Below, one piece after another: positions 22,600 through 33,049 of a stretch of 64,000 nucleotides of DNA. Under the pieces are notes generated by a model, which was given only the letters and a program-made list of their open reading frames with translations, was not told the origin of the DNA and ran no database searches. The stretch comes from Limnanthes douglasii subsp. nivea. Its lineage: Eukaryota; Streptophyta; Magnoliopsida; Brassicales; Limnanthaceae. Within the stretch, counting starts at the first letter, position 1; each line of letters begins with the position of its first letter. Both the position numbers and the translations under genes were made by a program. Where the stretch lies: NCBI GenBank assembly GCA_036936605.1, contig JAUPFV010000003.1, forward strand, positions 76,244,273-76,308,272, written 5' to 3'.

Positions 22600-23085
22600 T
22601 AGGATCGGGAATCGTGGATTGTGGAATAGTTCGAGAACCTAAAAATCCTAAGCAGGCTCTGAAGATCCATGCAACATTGAAAAGTTTCCCTAATGTCCGG
22701 GGAAAGTATATATATGGATCAGTTGGAGAATTGAAAAGCCCATCAAGGCTCTGTAGATCGATGTATCATCGAAAGTCCTCCCAAAGGTTTTGGAAGGTCG
22801 TATATGTAGATCAGTAGAAACTGAAAACCCCATTAAGGTTCTGTAGATCGATGTATCATCGAAAATTTTCCCAACGGGTCTGGAAAAACATGTATGTAGA
22901 TCAGTTAGAAACTGAAAAACCCATTAAGGTTCTGTAGATCGATGTAGCATCGAAAATTTTCCCAAAGGGTCTGGAAAAACATGTATGTAGATCAGTTAGA
23001 AACTGAAAAACCCATTAAGGTTCTGTAGATCGATATAACATCGAAAATTTTCCCAAAGGGTCTGGAAAAACATGTATGTAGATCC
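22600..23085. repeat. 91-bp tandem array of element 2
   Basis: About five copies of a 90-91 bp unit with the landmarks TGTAGATCAGTTAGAAACTG, CCCATTAAGGTTCTGTAGAT and CCCAAAGGGTCTGGAAAAAC. Copies grow more alike from left to right; the leftmost is much diverged. Confidence 0.9.
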
Positions 23086-23310
23086 ATTAATATTAATAGG
23101 AACGGACGTCGTCCAGCTCGTCAGCTGACCAAGGTCGTAACACTTTAATATTTGGAAGGCAAAAGAAATTTTTGATTAATGTAATCGGGTGGTCGGGTGT
23201 TTTCGATGCCTCATTAAAACCTTCTCGCGCCACCGAGGTAGGAAAGAGTGCATCCCCGACCATTACAATTCGAAACAATGTAAAATACAATTTGAAATAC
23301 AAGTTCGCAA

Positions 23311-24560
23311 CTATTCTAAATACAATTTCAAGTGTTCAATATTCCATGGTAGCCTCAAAAGATGTCCGAGCCTATTCCGCATGCGGTATGTCCCGTTCTT
23401 GATTTTTTCAACGATTTCGTAGGGTCCTTCCCAATTCGGGGCGAGCTTGCCGAGGCTTTTATCTTTTGTGTGAAGGAAGACGTGCCGCAAAACCTTGTCT
23501 CTGACCTTAAACTCCCTACGGCGGACTTTGGATGCATATCGACTTCTCATCAGGGTCTGATAGTGCAAAGAGTTCAGTTGGGCGCGATTGCGCTTCTCTT
23601 CTATGAGGTCGAGCTCGAGTCGTCGGTTGTCGTCGTTCGATTCCTCCTCATAAGTACTGACCCTGAAAGATGGAAAAATGGACTCCGTCGGGGTAACCGC
23701 GTCCATACCATATACTAAAGTGTAAGGTGACTCTTGAGTAGATGTCCGGGTTGTGGTTCGGTAAGCCCATAGTACCTCTTGTAGGTAGTCAGGCCATTTT
23801 CCGGCCTTTCCCTCAAGGTTCTTTCTGAGGCCATCCAAAATGGTTCGGTTGGTTACTTCGACTTGCCCGTTCGCTTGAGGATGGAAGGGAGCGGAGAAGC
23901 ATTGTCGGATCTTATGAGTGGTGCAGAATGCTTTCATTTCTACGCTGTCAAACTGCGGCCCATTATCTATAGTTAGCCTCTGTGGTACCCCGAACCTACA
24001 ACATATGTTAGCCCAGATAAATTTGATGATATCTTTGGTCTTGGTGGCGGACAAAGGTTCGGCTTCGACCCATTTGGAGAAATAATCCACTGCCACGATG
24101 ATCGTCGGTCTTCCTCCCGACGCCATTGGTAGCGGTCCGACAAGGTCGATCCCCACCGGTCAAATGGTAGCCCTTCGGATATGGACTCTAAGGGAGTTGC
24201 AAGGACGTTTATTGCGTTTCCGAACCGTTGACATGTATCGCAGGTTTTGACTATGAGTCGTGCGTCTGCCGTTATCGTCGGCCAATAGAATCCTGCGAGG
24301 AGAATCCTCCTGATTAGAGCCTTGTAACCGCAATGTGCCGCGCCCTCACCATCATGCAGCTCGGACACAATTATTTGAGACTCATTGATCCCTAAGCATC
24401 GAAGCAGGGGTCGGCTGAAGGATTTCTTGTATAGTACATCCCCTAAAAGGACGTACCCCCGAGCTTTGTTGCGTACTTTCATGGCTGAAGCGTTGTCATC
24501 GGGGAGCCGACCCTCAGCTAGAAAGGCGATAATGTCCTGCCGCCAATCCGAGGTTGCTAC
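23311..24560 (-). pseudogene. Element 2 integrase
   Basis: The zinc-binding HHCC region (LHDGEGAAHCGYKALIRR, CDTCQRFGN) is in the frame ending at 23973. A one-base loss near 24157 (after PFDRWG) moves the rest into the frame 24156-23311. There lie the catalytic residues: Asp in IIVAVDYFSKWVEAEPL, Asp in LTIDNGPQFDS, Glu in ANGQVEVTNRTILDG. The GPY/F module WEGPYEIVEKIKNGTYRM and the end NIEHLKLYLE follow. All catalytic residues are present, so only the frameshift disables it. Confidence 0.85.
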
Positions 24561-24599
24561 CGAAGAGATTTGGCATGCGATTTCAGGTCGGTTGTCCAA

Positions 24600-25727
24600 C
24601 TCATAAAGTTTGATAATAGATGGACTTTCTTGTTCTGTCACCCAAGGGTAGTTGCTAGAGCAGGAAATCGTTGCCAAGGAGTCTGCGGCCGTGTTTTCAC
24701 TTCTCGGGACATGTTCATAGGTGATTTTTCCAAATGAAGCAGCTAGAACCCTGAGTGCTGCTAGGTATTGTACCAGATGTTCCTTCCGAGCTTCCGCACT
24801 CCCCGAAGCTTGGGTTATTAAAAGTTGGGAATCGCTTATGAGGCGTACTTGCATCGCCTCGCACACCTGTGCCAACCGCAATCCTGTCAAAGCAGCCTCA
24901 TATTCCGCTTCGTTGTTTGAAGTATGGAAACCAAATCGGACGGCTTGGAGCATGCTAATGCTCGAAGGGGTTACGATTTGTATTCCTGCTCCACAGCCAC
25001 TGACGTTCGCCCCTCCATCGGTTCGGACAATCCATTCGCCTAGTGCGGTTTCTCGGGGAGGTACCTCCTGATCGGGTCGATCGGAATGGAACTCTACTAA
25101 AACATCGACCAAGACCTGGCCTTTGATAGCCGTTCGCGGTTCAAAGTCGATGTCAAAGTCCCCTAGCTCTACCGACCATTTGGACATTCTCGCGGACATA
25201 TCTGGTCGCTGGAAAACGTATTTGAGTGGAAATGACGTTCCGACGATGATAGGGTGGGCTTGAAAGTATGGGCGCATCTTCCGCGATGCTGTCACCAGTG
25301 CGAGTGCCATTTTTTCTAACTTTAAATACCGAGTTTCCGCATCCAGCAAGCTTTTACTCACAAAGTAGACCGCTGTAGGGGCCGGTCCTGATTCACTGAT
25401 CAAAGCTGCACTGACCGCGAAGTCAGTAACCGCGATGTAAAGGAAAAGTATCTCGCCCGCCGTGGGCTTCGTTAGGAGGTTCGGGGACGATAGGTATCGT
25501 TTGATTCCCAAGAACGCCTCATTACATTCGGGGGTCCATGCAAAAATTTTGGCTTGTCTTAAAACCTGAAAAAAGGGAGCGCACTTGTCAGATGAGCGGG
25601 AAATAAATCGATTTAAGGCAGCCAGACGCCCAGATAGGATTTGGACTTCCTTGATGCTCCGGGGTGGAGTCATATCGGTTAGAGCTCGCAGTTGTGCGGG
25701 ATCTGCTTCAATCCCTTTCTCACTCAT
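24600..25727 (-). pseudogene. Element 2 RNase H and second (archaeal-like) RNase H
   Basis: From 25727 the frame covers the RT-RNase H connection (SGRLAALNRFISRSSDKCAP), RNase H (YIAVTDFAVSAALISE, LEKMALALVTASRKMRPYF) and a linker (LGDFDIDFEPR). The second RNase H follows: EWIVRTDGGANVSGCGAG, TSNNEAEYEAALTGLRLA, VRLISDSQLLITQ, NTAADSLA, with all four acidic residues. The frame is continuous with the integrase zinc region down to 23973. Confidence 0.85.
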
Positions 25728-25792
25728 GAAGAAACCTAGGAACTTTCCTGATCGGACCCTGAAAGAACATTACTCCGGGTTAAGCTTGAGAT

Positions 25793-26608
25793 TTATCCTC
25801 GCAGGTTATCAAAGGTTTCCCCGAGGTCGGCAAGGTGGGCTGCATCCGTGCTGCTCTTAACCAACATATCGTCGATGTACACCTCCATATTCCTCCCGAT
25901 CTGACCCCCGAATGTTTTGTTAACGAGCCTCTGGTACGTCGCGCCAGCATTTTTCAGCCCGAAGGGCATCACTTTGTAACAATATAGTCCCCGGCCCGTG
26001 ATGAATGTGGTACTTTCTTGATCCGCGGCGTGTAACTTGATCTGATTGTAACCGGCGTACGCATCCATAAATGACAACAATTTGTTGCCCGATGTCGAAT
26101 CTACCAACTGGTCAATTCTTGGCATCGGGAAAGGGTCCTTCGGGCACGGCCGGTTAAGGTCGGTAAAATCCACACACATCCTCCATTTCCCGTTTTTCTT
26201 TTTGACCAGAACGGGATTAGAAATCCACAACGGGTAACTTGCTTCCTTGACATGACCGACGCCGATCATCCTCTCAACTTCTCGCAAGATGACGTCTGCT
26301 TTTTCTGGGGAAAAAGCCCGGCGCTTTTGGGAAATTGGCCTGACATTTTTGTTGATAGTTAGCTTGTGAACAGCAAAAGATTCCGGTACCCCGGTGACAT
26401 CTCCCGAGCACCATGCGAACAGTTCTAGGTTCTTCCGTAGGAGGGTCAGCAGTTGCTCCCTTAGGGTCGGTAAAAGGCATACCCCGATCCGCAAAGATTT
26501 TCCCGCAGCGAACTGATACCGTTCGCATTCCTCGTCTGTCGTCAAAAGGCTTGGAGCTTCCCGGGGGTCATCAACGGGTAACGATCCCGGGGGGAGCCCC
26601 CTTAATTG
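25793..26608 (-). pseudogene. Element 2 reverse transcriptase
   Basis: A 250-codon frame from 26545 holds the RT fingers and palm: EASYPLWISNPVLVKKKNGK, VDFTDLNRPCPKDPFPMP, LLSFMDAYAGYNQIKL, GLYCYKVMPFGLKNAGATYQ and the YIDDMLVKS active site. An in-frame TAG at 26609 lies upstream, and TAA at 25793 ends it. The thumb continues in another frame with a further stop (INLKLNPE, stop, CSFRVRSGKFLG) before joining the 25727 frame. Confidence 0.9.
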
Positions 26609-27166
26609 CTATTCTTGAGCTTGAACCATCTCTTGGTCTTTCTTAGGTGCTAACGCCGCTCGGTAACATTCCCGTGCTGCTTTCTGGTTGCTCCGGACCA
26701 CGCCTACGTTGTTTCCGACCACGTACTTTAAACACTGATGGATTGTAGAAGTTACTGCATGCATGCGTGATATCCATGATCGGCCAAAAATGGCATTGTG
26801 GGAGGCCGGTGCGTCCACTACCACGAATAAAACCGTGACCTCTTTCTTAAAAGGGCCGCGACCTAACTAGACTACGCCCTTGAATTCTCCTATAACGTCG
26901 GCTGCTGATCCTGTAAACCCGACAATGGTTCGGTCGGACCGCACAATCACTGGCGGTGTTCTAAACTTGGCAAAAGTAGACGCGAAGATGATATTGGCTG
27001 AACTCCCGATATCCACCAAGATGCGTCGAACCTCTTCTCCCGCAATGGCTGCCCCGATTACAATGGCGTCCTCATGGGGGCCGGCTATGTCCCTCATGCC
27101 ATCGTCATCGAAGTGCAGAATCGGAGAAGGGACGCTTCTGGTTTGGAAGCAAGTTCTGGCCTCCAA
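26609..27166 (-). pseudogene. Element 2 aspartic protease, active-site mutant
   Basis: In frame with gag, the region reads [19 protein letters not shown], where the family has LVD-T-GSS. The catalytic DTG is DIG, a single C-to-T change. TAG at 26867-26869 interrupts the frame. The second half follows as VVDAPASHNAIFGRSWISRM and STIHQCLKYV up to TAG at 26609. A protease with DIG would be expected to be crippled. Confidence 0.8.
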
Positions 27167-29158
27167 CTAACTGGTTAGGTTGACGATGTGCCTTCTCCTG
27201 GATGAATGCGTAACTCTTGTCATAGAATCTCCCCCAAAGATTGTTAAGGATTCGAAAAATTTACAGAGGCCTCGCACATTACCGACGCTCTCCTCAACTT
27301 CCTCCTCCATGATCCGGATAATGTTGCGGTTTGCTTCGGGGTCGAGGTATTCAATGGAGACATCAAACTGGTCGGTTACCTCCGAAATTGCCATGGTGGT
27401 TTCTGGTTTTGGCACTATCACGACTTCTTTCGAGGTCGTACCTTGTTGTGCCTTCTTCACATACTCCAAAAGGTTTCCGTGTTCTATGAGCATCTGTATT
27501 TCCTTCTTCAAGGCAATGCAGTCCTTTGTATCATGCCCAACGTCCTCGTGATAACGGCAATAGCGGTTATTCCTTTGTTCCCGAGGCGTTGGAATCGGGA
27601 AAGGTCTTCGGTACATTCCGCTCTTCTTGGTCTTTTCGTAAATTGATGCTACACACTCCGTAAGGTCCGCGAAGTATGCAGGTCGGATCCACTTGTTAGA
27701 CATGGGTCGTGAAGTCGTCTGACCAGTTTGCTTTGGTTTCGGACCGGCTAGGACCGAAGGCTTGGCTGACACAGAAGGGTTCGGGTGTATCGTGCTGACC
27801 GGTTGGGCTGCCCTTGCGTAATCCGATCGGGTGCCCTGCCTTATTACTACCGATGCTTGGGAACTTTGTTGAATCTGTGCTGCTAACTCAGACGCTTCGG
27901 TCTCTTCGATCAATATCTGTTTTTCTATCTGTGCTAGAAGTGCGGAAAACGTGAAGGCTTGTTTCTTTGTTACCGCTTGCTTCATCGGCCCCGGGAGCAG
28001 ACCCAAACGAAACGCTGTCATGGCCACGTTCTCTTCGCAGTGGTCTAGGTCGGTCTTTGCGTCGATGAATCGCCTGGTATATTCTCTGAGGCTTTCCCCC
28101 AGTTTCTGCCTGCAATTCATGATAGTGTCTCCGTTGGCTCGGAAGCTCTTACTTCCCACAAAATGCTGCCTAAACATCGTCCAGAACGTCCCGAAGTTTC
28201 GTATGCAACCCTGCGGTAAACGGTTGTACCACGTAGATGCTCGGTCCTTGAAGGTCATGGAAAAGGCTCTACATAGGAGCTTGTCATCGTTGTCGAAACT
28301 TAACATGAAGTTTTTGAAAGCCTCCAAATGATTATCTGGGTCCTTCTTCCCGTCGTACTTTTCTAGCTTAGAAATGTCGAATCGTTTTGGGAGTTGTCCC
28401 GCTAATATCTCATCGGACAGTGGGGATGCCCTCCAATTGACTCTGAACCCACACGCTCCTCCTCCGAGGCCTTCTGTCTGAACTCCATAGAGTCCCTCAT
28501 CTTCTGGGCTGATAAACTGGCTACTGGTTCGGTAACCGCGGTGCTGGTTGTTCGACGGTTGCCACGGCACTGGTGGCAGAGCTGCCCGCTCTTCGCGGCT
28601 AGCGGCATGCATTTCTTCTTTCTCAAAGGACACCGGGGTCTGTTTATCGGTGCTACCCTTTTTGTATTTAAGGGAGTCCACCCGGGGCCCTTGGAGGCGT
28701 CGGGAACGACTCTTTTGTGTGCGCTGGACCCTTTCTCGTCGCCGATACTCTCTGCCCGACGAGTCATCCGTGGGGTAATCTTATGTCGTGCCACGACGAT
28801 TCTCCGGGTACCGCCGAGTCCTAGCGGTTTGCTCGTCGTCGGGGTGAGATTCTCGGTAATACCTAACAAGTCGGGCTTCGATTCGCGGACCAACGTCATG
28901 GCCGGCCACCTCCCGATCCTCCAAGAGGGGTTCCTTGCCTTTTTCTTTCCGAACCCTTTTCTCGTCCAACGCCCGCTCTCTTTCTTCGTTTAGCCTGGCA
29001 ATATCTTCAAGGAGCTGTTTTCGGGTCATTATTAAGGTCGATCGTTTGTCCCGACCCCGATCGTGGCGCTCCCGACCAGGGGCTTCTTCACCTTCCGACA
29101 CTGAAACGGTTCAAGCGACTTCTCTACCGACCCTCTCTATCACAGCTTCGTTGTTCAT
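27167..29158 (-). pseudogene. Element 2 gag
   Basis: The frame starts at ATG 29156-29158, soon after the PBS, and runs about 660 codons with stops TGA 29111, TAA 28781 and the terminal TAG 27167. The N-terminus is charged and Arg-rich (REYRRRERVQRTQKSRSRR). The gag core is at 28370-27940 (RFDISKLEKYDGKKDPDNHL, DRASTWYNRLPQGCI, GESLREYTRRFIDAKTDLDH). A single zinc-knuckle-like CRYHEDVGHDTKDC at about 27560 has the C-x2-H-x4-H-x4-C spacing of Tat gags. Gag and protease share one frame across the TAG at 27167. Confidence 0.85.
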
Positions 29159-29228
29159 CCCGCAAAACGTGATTTTCAAAGAACAAAGATTCCTTTTCGG
29201 TATCATTCGTTCCCACAGACGGCGCCAA

Positions 29229-29554
29229 TGATGAGTCAACAATTGTTTGAGAGAATATTTCGGATCTTGTGTCAGATGTGACTAGAGAGAGAAAGCGTAG
29301 AGAGATAAAGTGAGTGTAATAGAATATTATTCAATGTCCCACCTACCAAGAAAGTGGGTCACCTTTTATACTAAAATAAGACGGACCCGCTTGGGGTCTT
29401 AGTGGGTTGTTCATATATTTGACGATGCTCCTAAGTTTATACTATGTTTACACATTGGTCCCCGAGAGACCCTAAATTCCTCAATTATTACACCAAGTGC
29501 CTTTTATTACAATTAAGTCCTCATTATTTACATCGGTGAATTAAACCCTCATCA
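29229..29554 (-). repeat. 5' LTR of element 2, with PBS
   Basis: 326 bp, minus-strand TGATGAGGG ... GACTCATCA. The PBS, minus TTGGCGCCGTCTGTGGGAAC, abuts at 29209-29228. The minus-strand TATA is AGTATAAAAGGTG near 29365. Confidence 0.92.
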
Positions 29555-30294
29555 AACCTGATCCGAATAAATTCCACATTTATCACCACTATTACACTGC
29601 GGAAAATATTTATAAAAGAAAGCCAAGATCTATTAAATATGCTTATTAATTAGGTAGGTTTAGTTGATTACCTTTCTTGGAGTTGTTTTCATCTATAAAT
29701 TTTTGCTTTTCATTTTAAGGTTTTTTGGTAAAATTTGATTTCTTTTTAAGTTTGAATTGAAGTTTTTTCTTGTTTGGAGTTAAATTCTTTTTAATCAAAA
29801 ACAAAATTTTACATTTAAAAAAATTAAAATTCAATATTGTTGTTTAAAATGATTTTTTATTGAATCCTATATATTTTTTAAAATATTTTTTATTGGCCGC
29901 GTTTTCTAAAAACAAAATATAGTAAAACTAAATTTAAATTGTTAATGTAAAATAAATAATAAATAAATAATTTGATTAGCATAAATTATGAGTTGAAAAA
30001 ATTGGCCAAAATCTTTTACGAATCTATAAAGTATTGTATCAAATAAAATTTAAAAAGAAATGGTGTCCATTTGTGCCGGGTTGCAGCCGTACAAGACAGT
30101 CCTAGGTTATCCAATTTTGATCAATATCCGTACAAGACGGTCGGTCCTTATCCAATTTTGATCTATATGATATCTATTTTGGTATAGTCACGACTCACGA
30201 GACGATACTATTTACTCGACTCATTGACTCTACTCTAGTCGGTCATCTCCGTCGTAAGCCTTGACGTGCCTTTGTCTTATTTTCCACCAGCGCC
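29555..30294. other. Upstream region of the aldo-keto reductase gene
   Basis: No gene. AT-rich. At 30085-30170 two 40-bp near-copies of CCGTACAAGAC(A/G)GTC ... TTATCCAATTTTGATC lie in tandem. TGACGTG at 30262-30268 is a possible bZIP site of the as-1 (TGACG) type. Confidence 0.5.
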
Positions 30295-30305
30295 CATTAT
30301 AAAAC
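30295..30305 (+). promoter_or_regulatory. TATA box of the aldo-keto reductase gene
   Basis: CATTATAAAACC lies about 65 bp before the start codon, which leaves a short leader of roughly 30-35 bases. Confidence 0.6.
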
Positions 30306-30362
30306 CCGGAGCCGATCAATTGATTTGGAACATAAAATAAAAATAAATATAAAAATAAAATA

Positions 30363-31775
30363 ATGGCACCAGTTAGAAGAATGAAACTAGGGAGTCAAGG
30401 ACTTGAGGTTTCAGCCATCGGACTAGGATGCATGGGGATGTCGGCCTTTTACGGTCCACCCAAGCCCGACGCGGATATGGTGGCCCTCATCCTCCAAGCC
30501 AACGATGCTGGCGTTACTTTCCTGGATACCTCCGATATTTACGGGCCTCACACCAACGAAGTTCTCCTCGGCAAGGTCGCCATTCTTGATTCGTTTTTTC
30601 TTTCCTCTGCGAATTTACGAAGTTTATTTATGTTTTTTGACTTATTTTATTATTGATTTGCAGGCTTTGAGTGGTGGGGTGAGGGAAAAAGTTGAACTGG
30701 CAACGAAGTTCGGGCTCGACAATACAAAAGGGGACTATGAAGTTCGAGGCGATCCGGAGTACGTGAGAGCGGCTTGCGAAGGAAGCCTGAAGAGACTTGG
30801 AGTTGACTCTATTGATCTTTACTACCAGCATCGTATTGACACTCGTGTTCCCATCGAAATCACGGTACTGTGTCGTATTTTACCATCCCATTTCACCTAT
30901 GTTGTTGATAGATGGTCTTTATGAACTTACTTTTTAGCTAAACAATCAAAATTTATTCTGCGTTTTGTTTTACAGATTGGAGAGATGAAGAAGCTTGTAG
31001 AAGAAGGTAAAATAAAGTACATAGGTCTATCCGAGGCCTCTGCTTCAACGATCAGAAGAGCACATGCTGTTCATCCTATTACTGCAGTTCAGTTGGAGTG
31101 GTCTTTGTGGTCAAGGGATGTTGAGGAAGACATAGTTCCTACCTGCAGGTGAGCTATCTATCTAGTAGCTACACTGACACTAATTGTGCACGCTTTACAT
31201 TTACCTGTATTTTGTTTTAGGGAGCTTGGAATCGGGATTGTTGCTTACAGTCCACTTGGACGAGGATTCCTTTCTTCTGGGGCTAAGATGGTTGACACCA
31301 TGTCGGATGATGACTTTAGAAAGGTCGGTAACTTCATAAACACAAACGTTTGATTTCTTCATGCTTAACTATGAAAAGATCTTAACAACAACGTTCACTG
31401 AATTATGATTTGCTGAGTCAAGTTTTTCCATTGTGGCAGAAATTACCAAGGTTCCAAGGTGAAAACCTAGAGCAGAACAAAAAGCTATTTGAGCGGGTGG
31501 AAGAAATCGCAACGAACAAGGGATGCACGCCATCACAGCTAGCTTTAGCATGGGTCCTCCACCAAGGAAACGATGTGTGTCCTATACCCGGAACAACCAA
31601 AATCGAAAACCTCAAACAAAATATTGGAGCTTTATCTGTGAAACTGACAAAGGAAGAAATAGCTGAACTTGAATCTATCGCTGCAGCTAATGCAGCCAAG
31701 GGAGAAAGGTATATGGATGGATTCGCAACTTTCTACGACTCCGAAACTCCACCGCTGTCTTCGTGGAAAGCTTAG
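30363..31775 (+). CDS. NADPH-dependent aldo-keto reductase, auxin-induced PCNT115 type, five exons
   Basis: Exons 30363-30575, 30664-30864, 30976-31148, 31221-31323 and 31440-31775 join to 341 codons plus TAG, the usual length of this family. All introns are GT-AG. The protein begins [20 protein letters not shown] and has [11 protein letters not shown]. It carries the AKR tetrad Asp55 and Tyr60 ([14 protein letters not shown]), Lys86 (ATKFG) and His127 (YYQHRID). It continues with [47 protein letters not shown], the cofactor-binding [13 protein letters not shown] and the end SWKA. A soluble (beta/alpha)8-barrel enzyme that reduces aldehydes or ketones with NADPH; the substrate cannot be told from sequence. 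Relatives include perakine reductase and IN2-2-like proteins. No signal peptide. It is the only intact host gene in the window. Confidence 0.93.
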
Positions 31776-31895
31776 TTGCTTGCTTCCTGTGGTGTTTTTA
31801 TCATGTAAAAACTAGCTTCCCGTGAGTTGTGTATTAGGTAAAAAATACTGGGGGCTCGATGTAGTCTTACCTTCAAATGAGATGTACCTTTAACT

Positions 31896-31901
31896 AATAA
31901 A
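31896..31901 (+). promoter_or_regulatory. Polyadenylation signal candidate of the aldo-keto reductase gene
   Basis: AATAAA 121 bp after the stop codon, in a T-rich context. Confidence 0.5.
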
Positions 31902-32039
31902 ATCTTACTCCATCTTTTCCTTATACATCAGTTGTTTCTTTCAAAAAATTAAGAACCTCTCTTGGGCTCTCTATATATATACATATATACAGGTTTTGGT
32001 TAATTTTGTTCCCAACTAATGTTCATCACATTTTTCTGA

Positions 32040-33045
32040 TATCATTTTAAATTATAAGGCTTTTACTATTCTGCCTTTTTACTATTATGCCTTTTGACCA
32101 AATAATTTTTTTGACCAAAAGAATTTTCTTTGTCTTGGACTGGTTTTTGGGTATACTTGTCTTGGACTGGTTTTTGGGTGTACCTGACCTGAATTTAAAA
32201 AACATAAAATTATCTCCTCCAACTTTTTTATACACAAAATTTTAAAAAGAATTTAAAAATTTTAAAAAAAATCAAAAAATACAAAAACTCCTCAAATATT
32301 CAAAACCCCTGACCTCCATAAAATCTTCAACAACTTTTTTATAAACAAAATTTAAAAAAAATTTAAAAATTTTAAAAAAATCAAAAAATACAAAAACTCC
32401 TCAAATATTCAAAACCCCTGACCTCCATAAAATCTTCAAAAAAAACTTGTAAGATAGTTTTTCTAACCAATTAATTAAAAAGATTCTATTTTTGAAGTTC
32501 TTTCGGATTTGGAAAGAACTGAACCTGTGTTCTCCGCCAGTTTTGACCCTCTTCCCGAACGGGGAATGATGAAATCCTTTTAGATCTAGGAACCCACCAC
32601 GCTGGTTGTGTCTATACCAAACCGTTGATCGAATTCAGGTCCATCCACTGGGGAAGGAAAGTCCACCCGCCGGCCATTCGGACCCTCCCCTCCGGGTCTA
32701 GAAAGGCTAAATTTTGAAAATTTTAAATTTGTTAAGTATTAGGTATCCGGCGTTTGACATATTAACAACTACCGGTTAAACATTTGTCAACCTCCGGTTG
32801 AGAACCGCGACAGTTGAAAAAACTTCACCCGTCGGTTATAGTTCCTCATATATTTTGAAAATGTTTGTATTTTTTGGGATCATTTCCCCGACGTGGGATC
32901 TATTTTCATCCGCCGGTTAGGTAATTGTCAACCACTGGTTGGAAAATTTCCCGGTGGTTGAGAATTAGTAAACCGTCAGATCGCGGCGTGTCAACCAGCG
33001 GGTGTGAATGAAAACAAGGTTTTGACATCATTTATGCTTAATGAA
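32040..33045. other. Low-complexity spacer with two tandem duplications; no gene
   Basis: TCTTGGACTGGTTTTTGGGT is repeated at about 32131 and 32158. A 109-bp AT-rich block with CAAAAACTCC and AACCCCTGACCTCCATAAAA is duplicated in tandem (about 32225-32445). From 32750 to 33000 CCGGTT-like motifs recur about seven times in both orientations, perhaps the subterminal region of the MULE to the right. Confidence 0.6.
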
Positions 33046-33049
33046 TGTA

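Larger units (their letters stand above)
18896..29554 (-). mobile_element. Element 2: structurally complete Tat-lineage Ty3/gypsy retrotransposon
   Basis: A 10.66-kb minus-strand element with two 326-bp LTRs, a PBS (minus TTGGCGCCGTCTGTGGGA next to 29228) and a PPT (minus AATGGGGGGCTAC next to 19221). It contains gag, protease, RT, RNase H, a second RNase H, integrase, a 91-bp tandem array and an antisense ORF. By hand count the LTRs differ at about nine of 326 positions (about 97% identical), so insertion was fairly recent. No perfect 5-bp target duplication is visible (CCCTC left, AACCT right). Gag-pol has six in-frame stops and two frameshifts, so it cannot move on its own. Confidence 0.9.

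Noticed and set aside
22600..23085. CRISPR-like array
   Set aside because: Contiguous 91-bp tandem repeats without spacers; no cas genes.
27888..28993. Plus-strand and other-frame ORFs over element 2 gag
   Set aside because: Shadow frames of the GC-rich gag; only one minus frame contains gag motifs.
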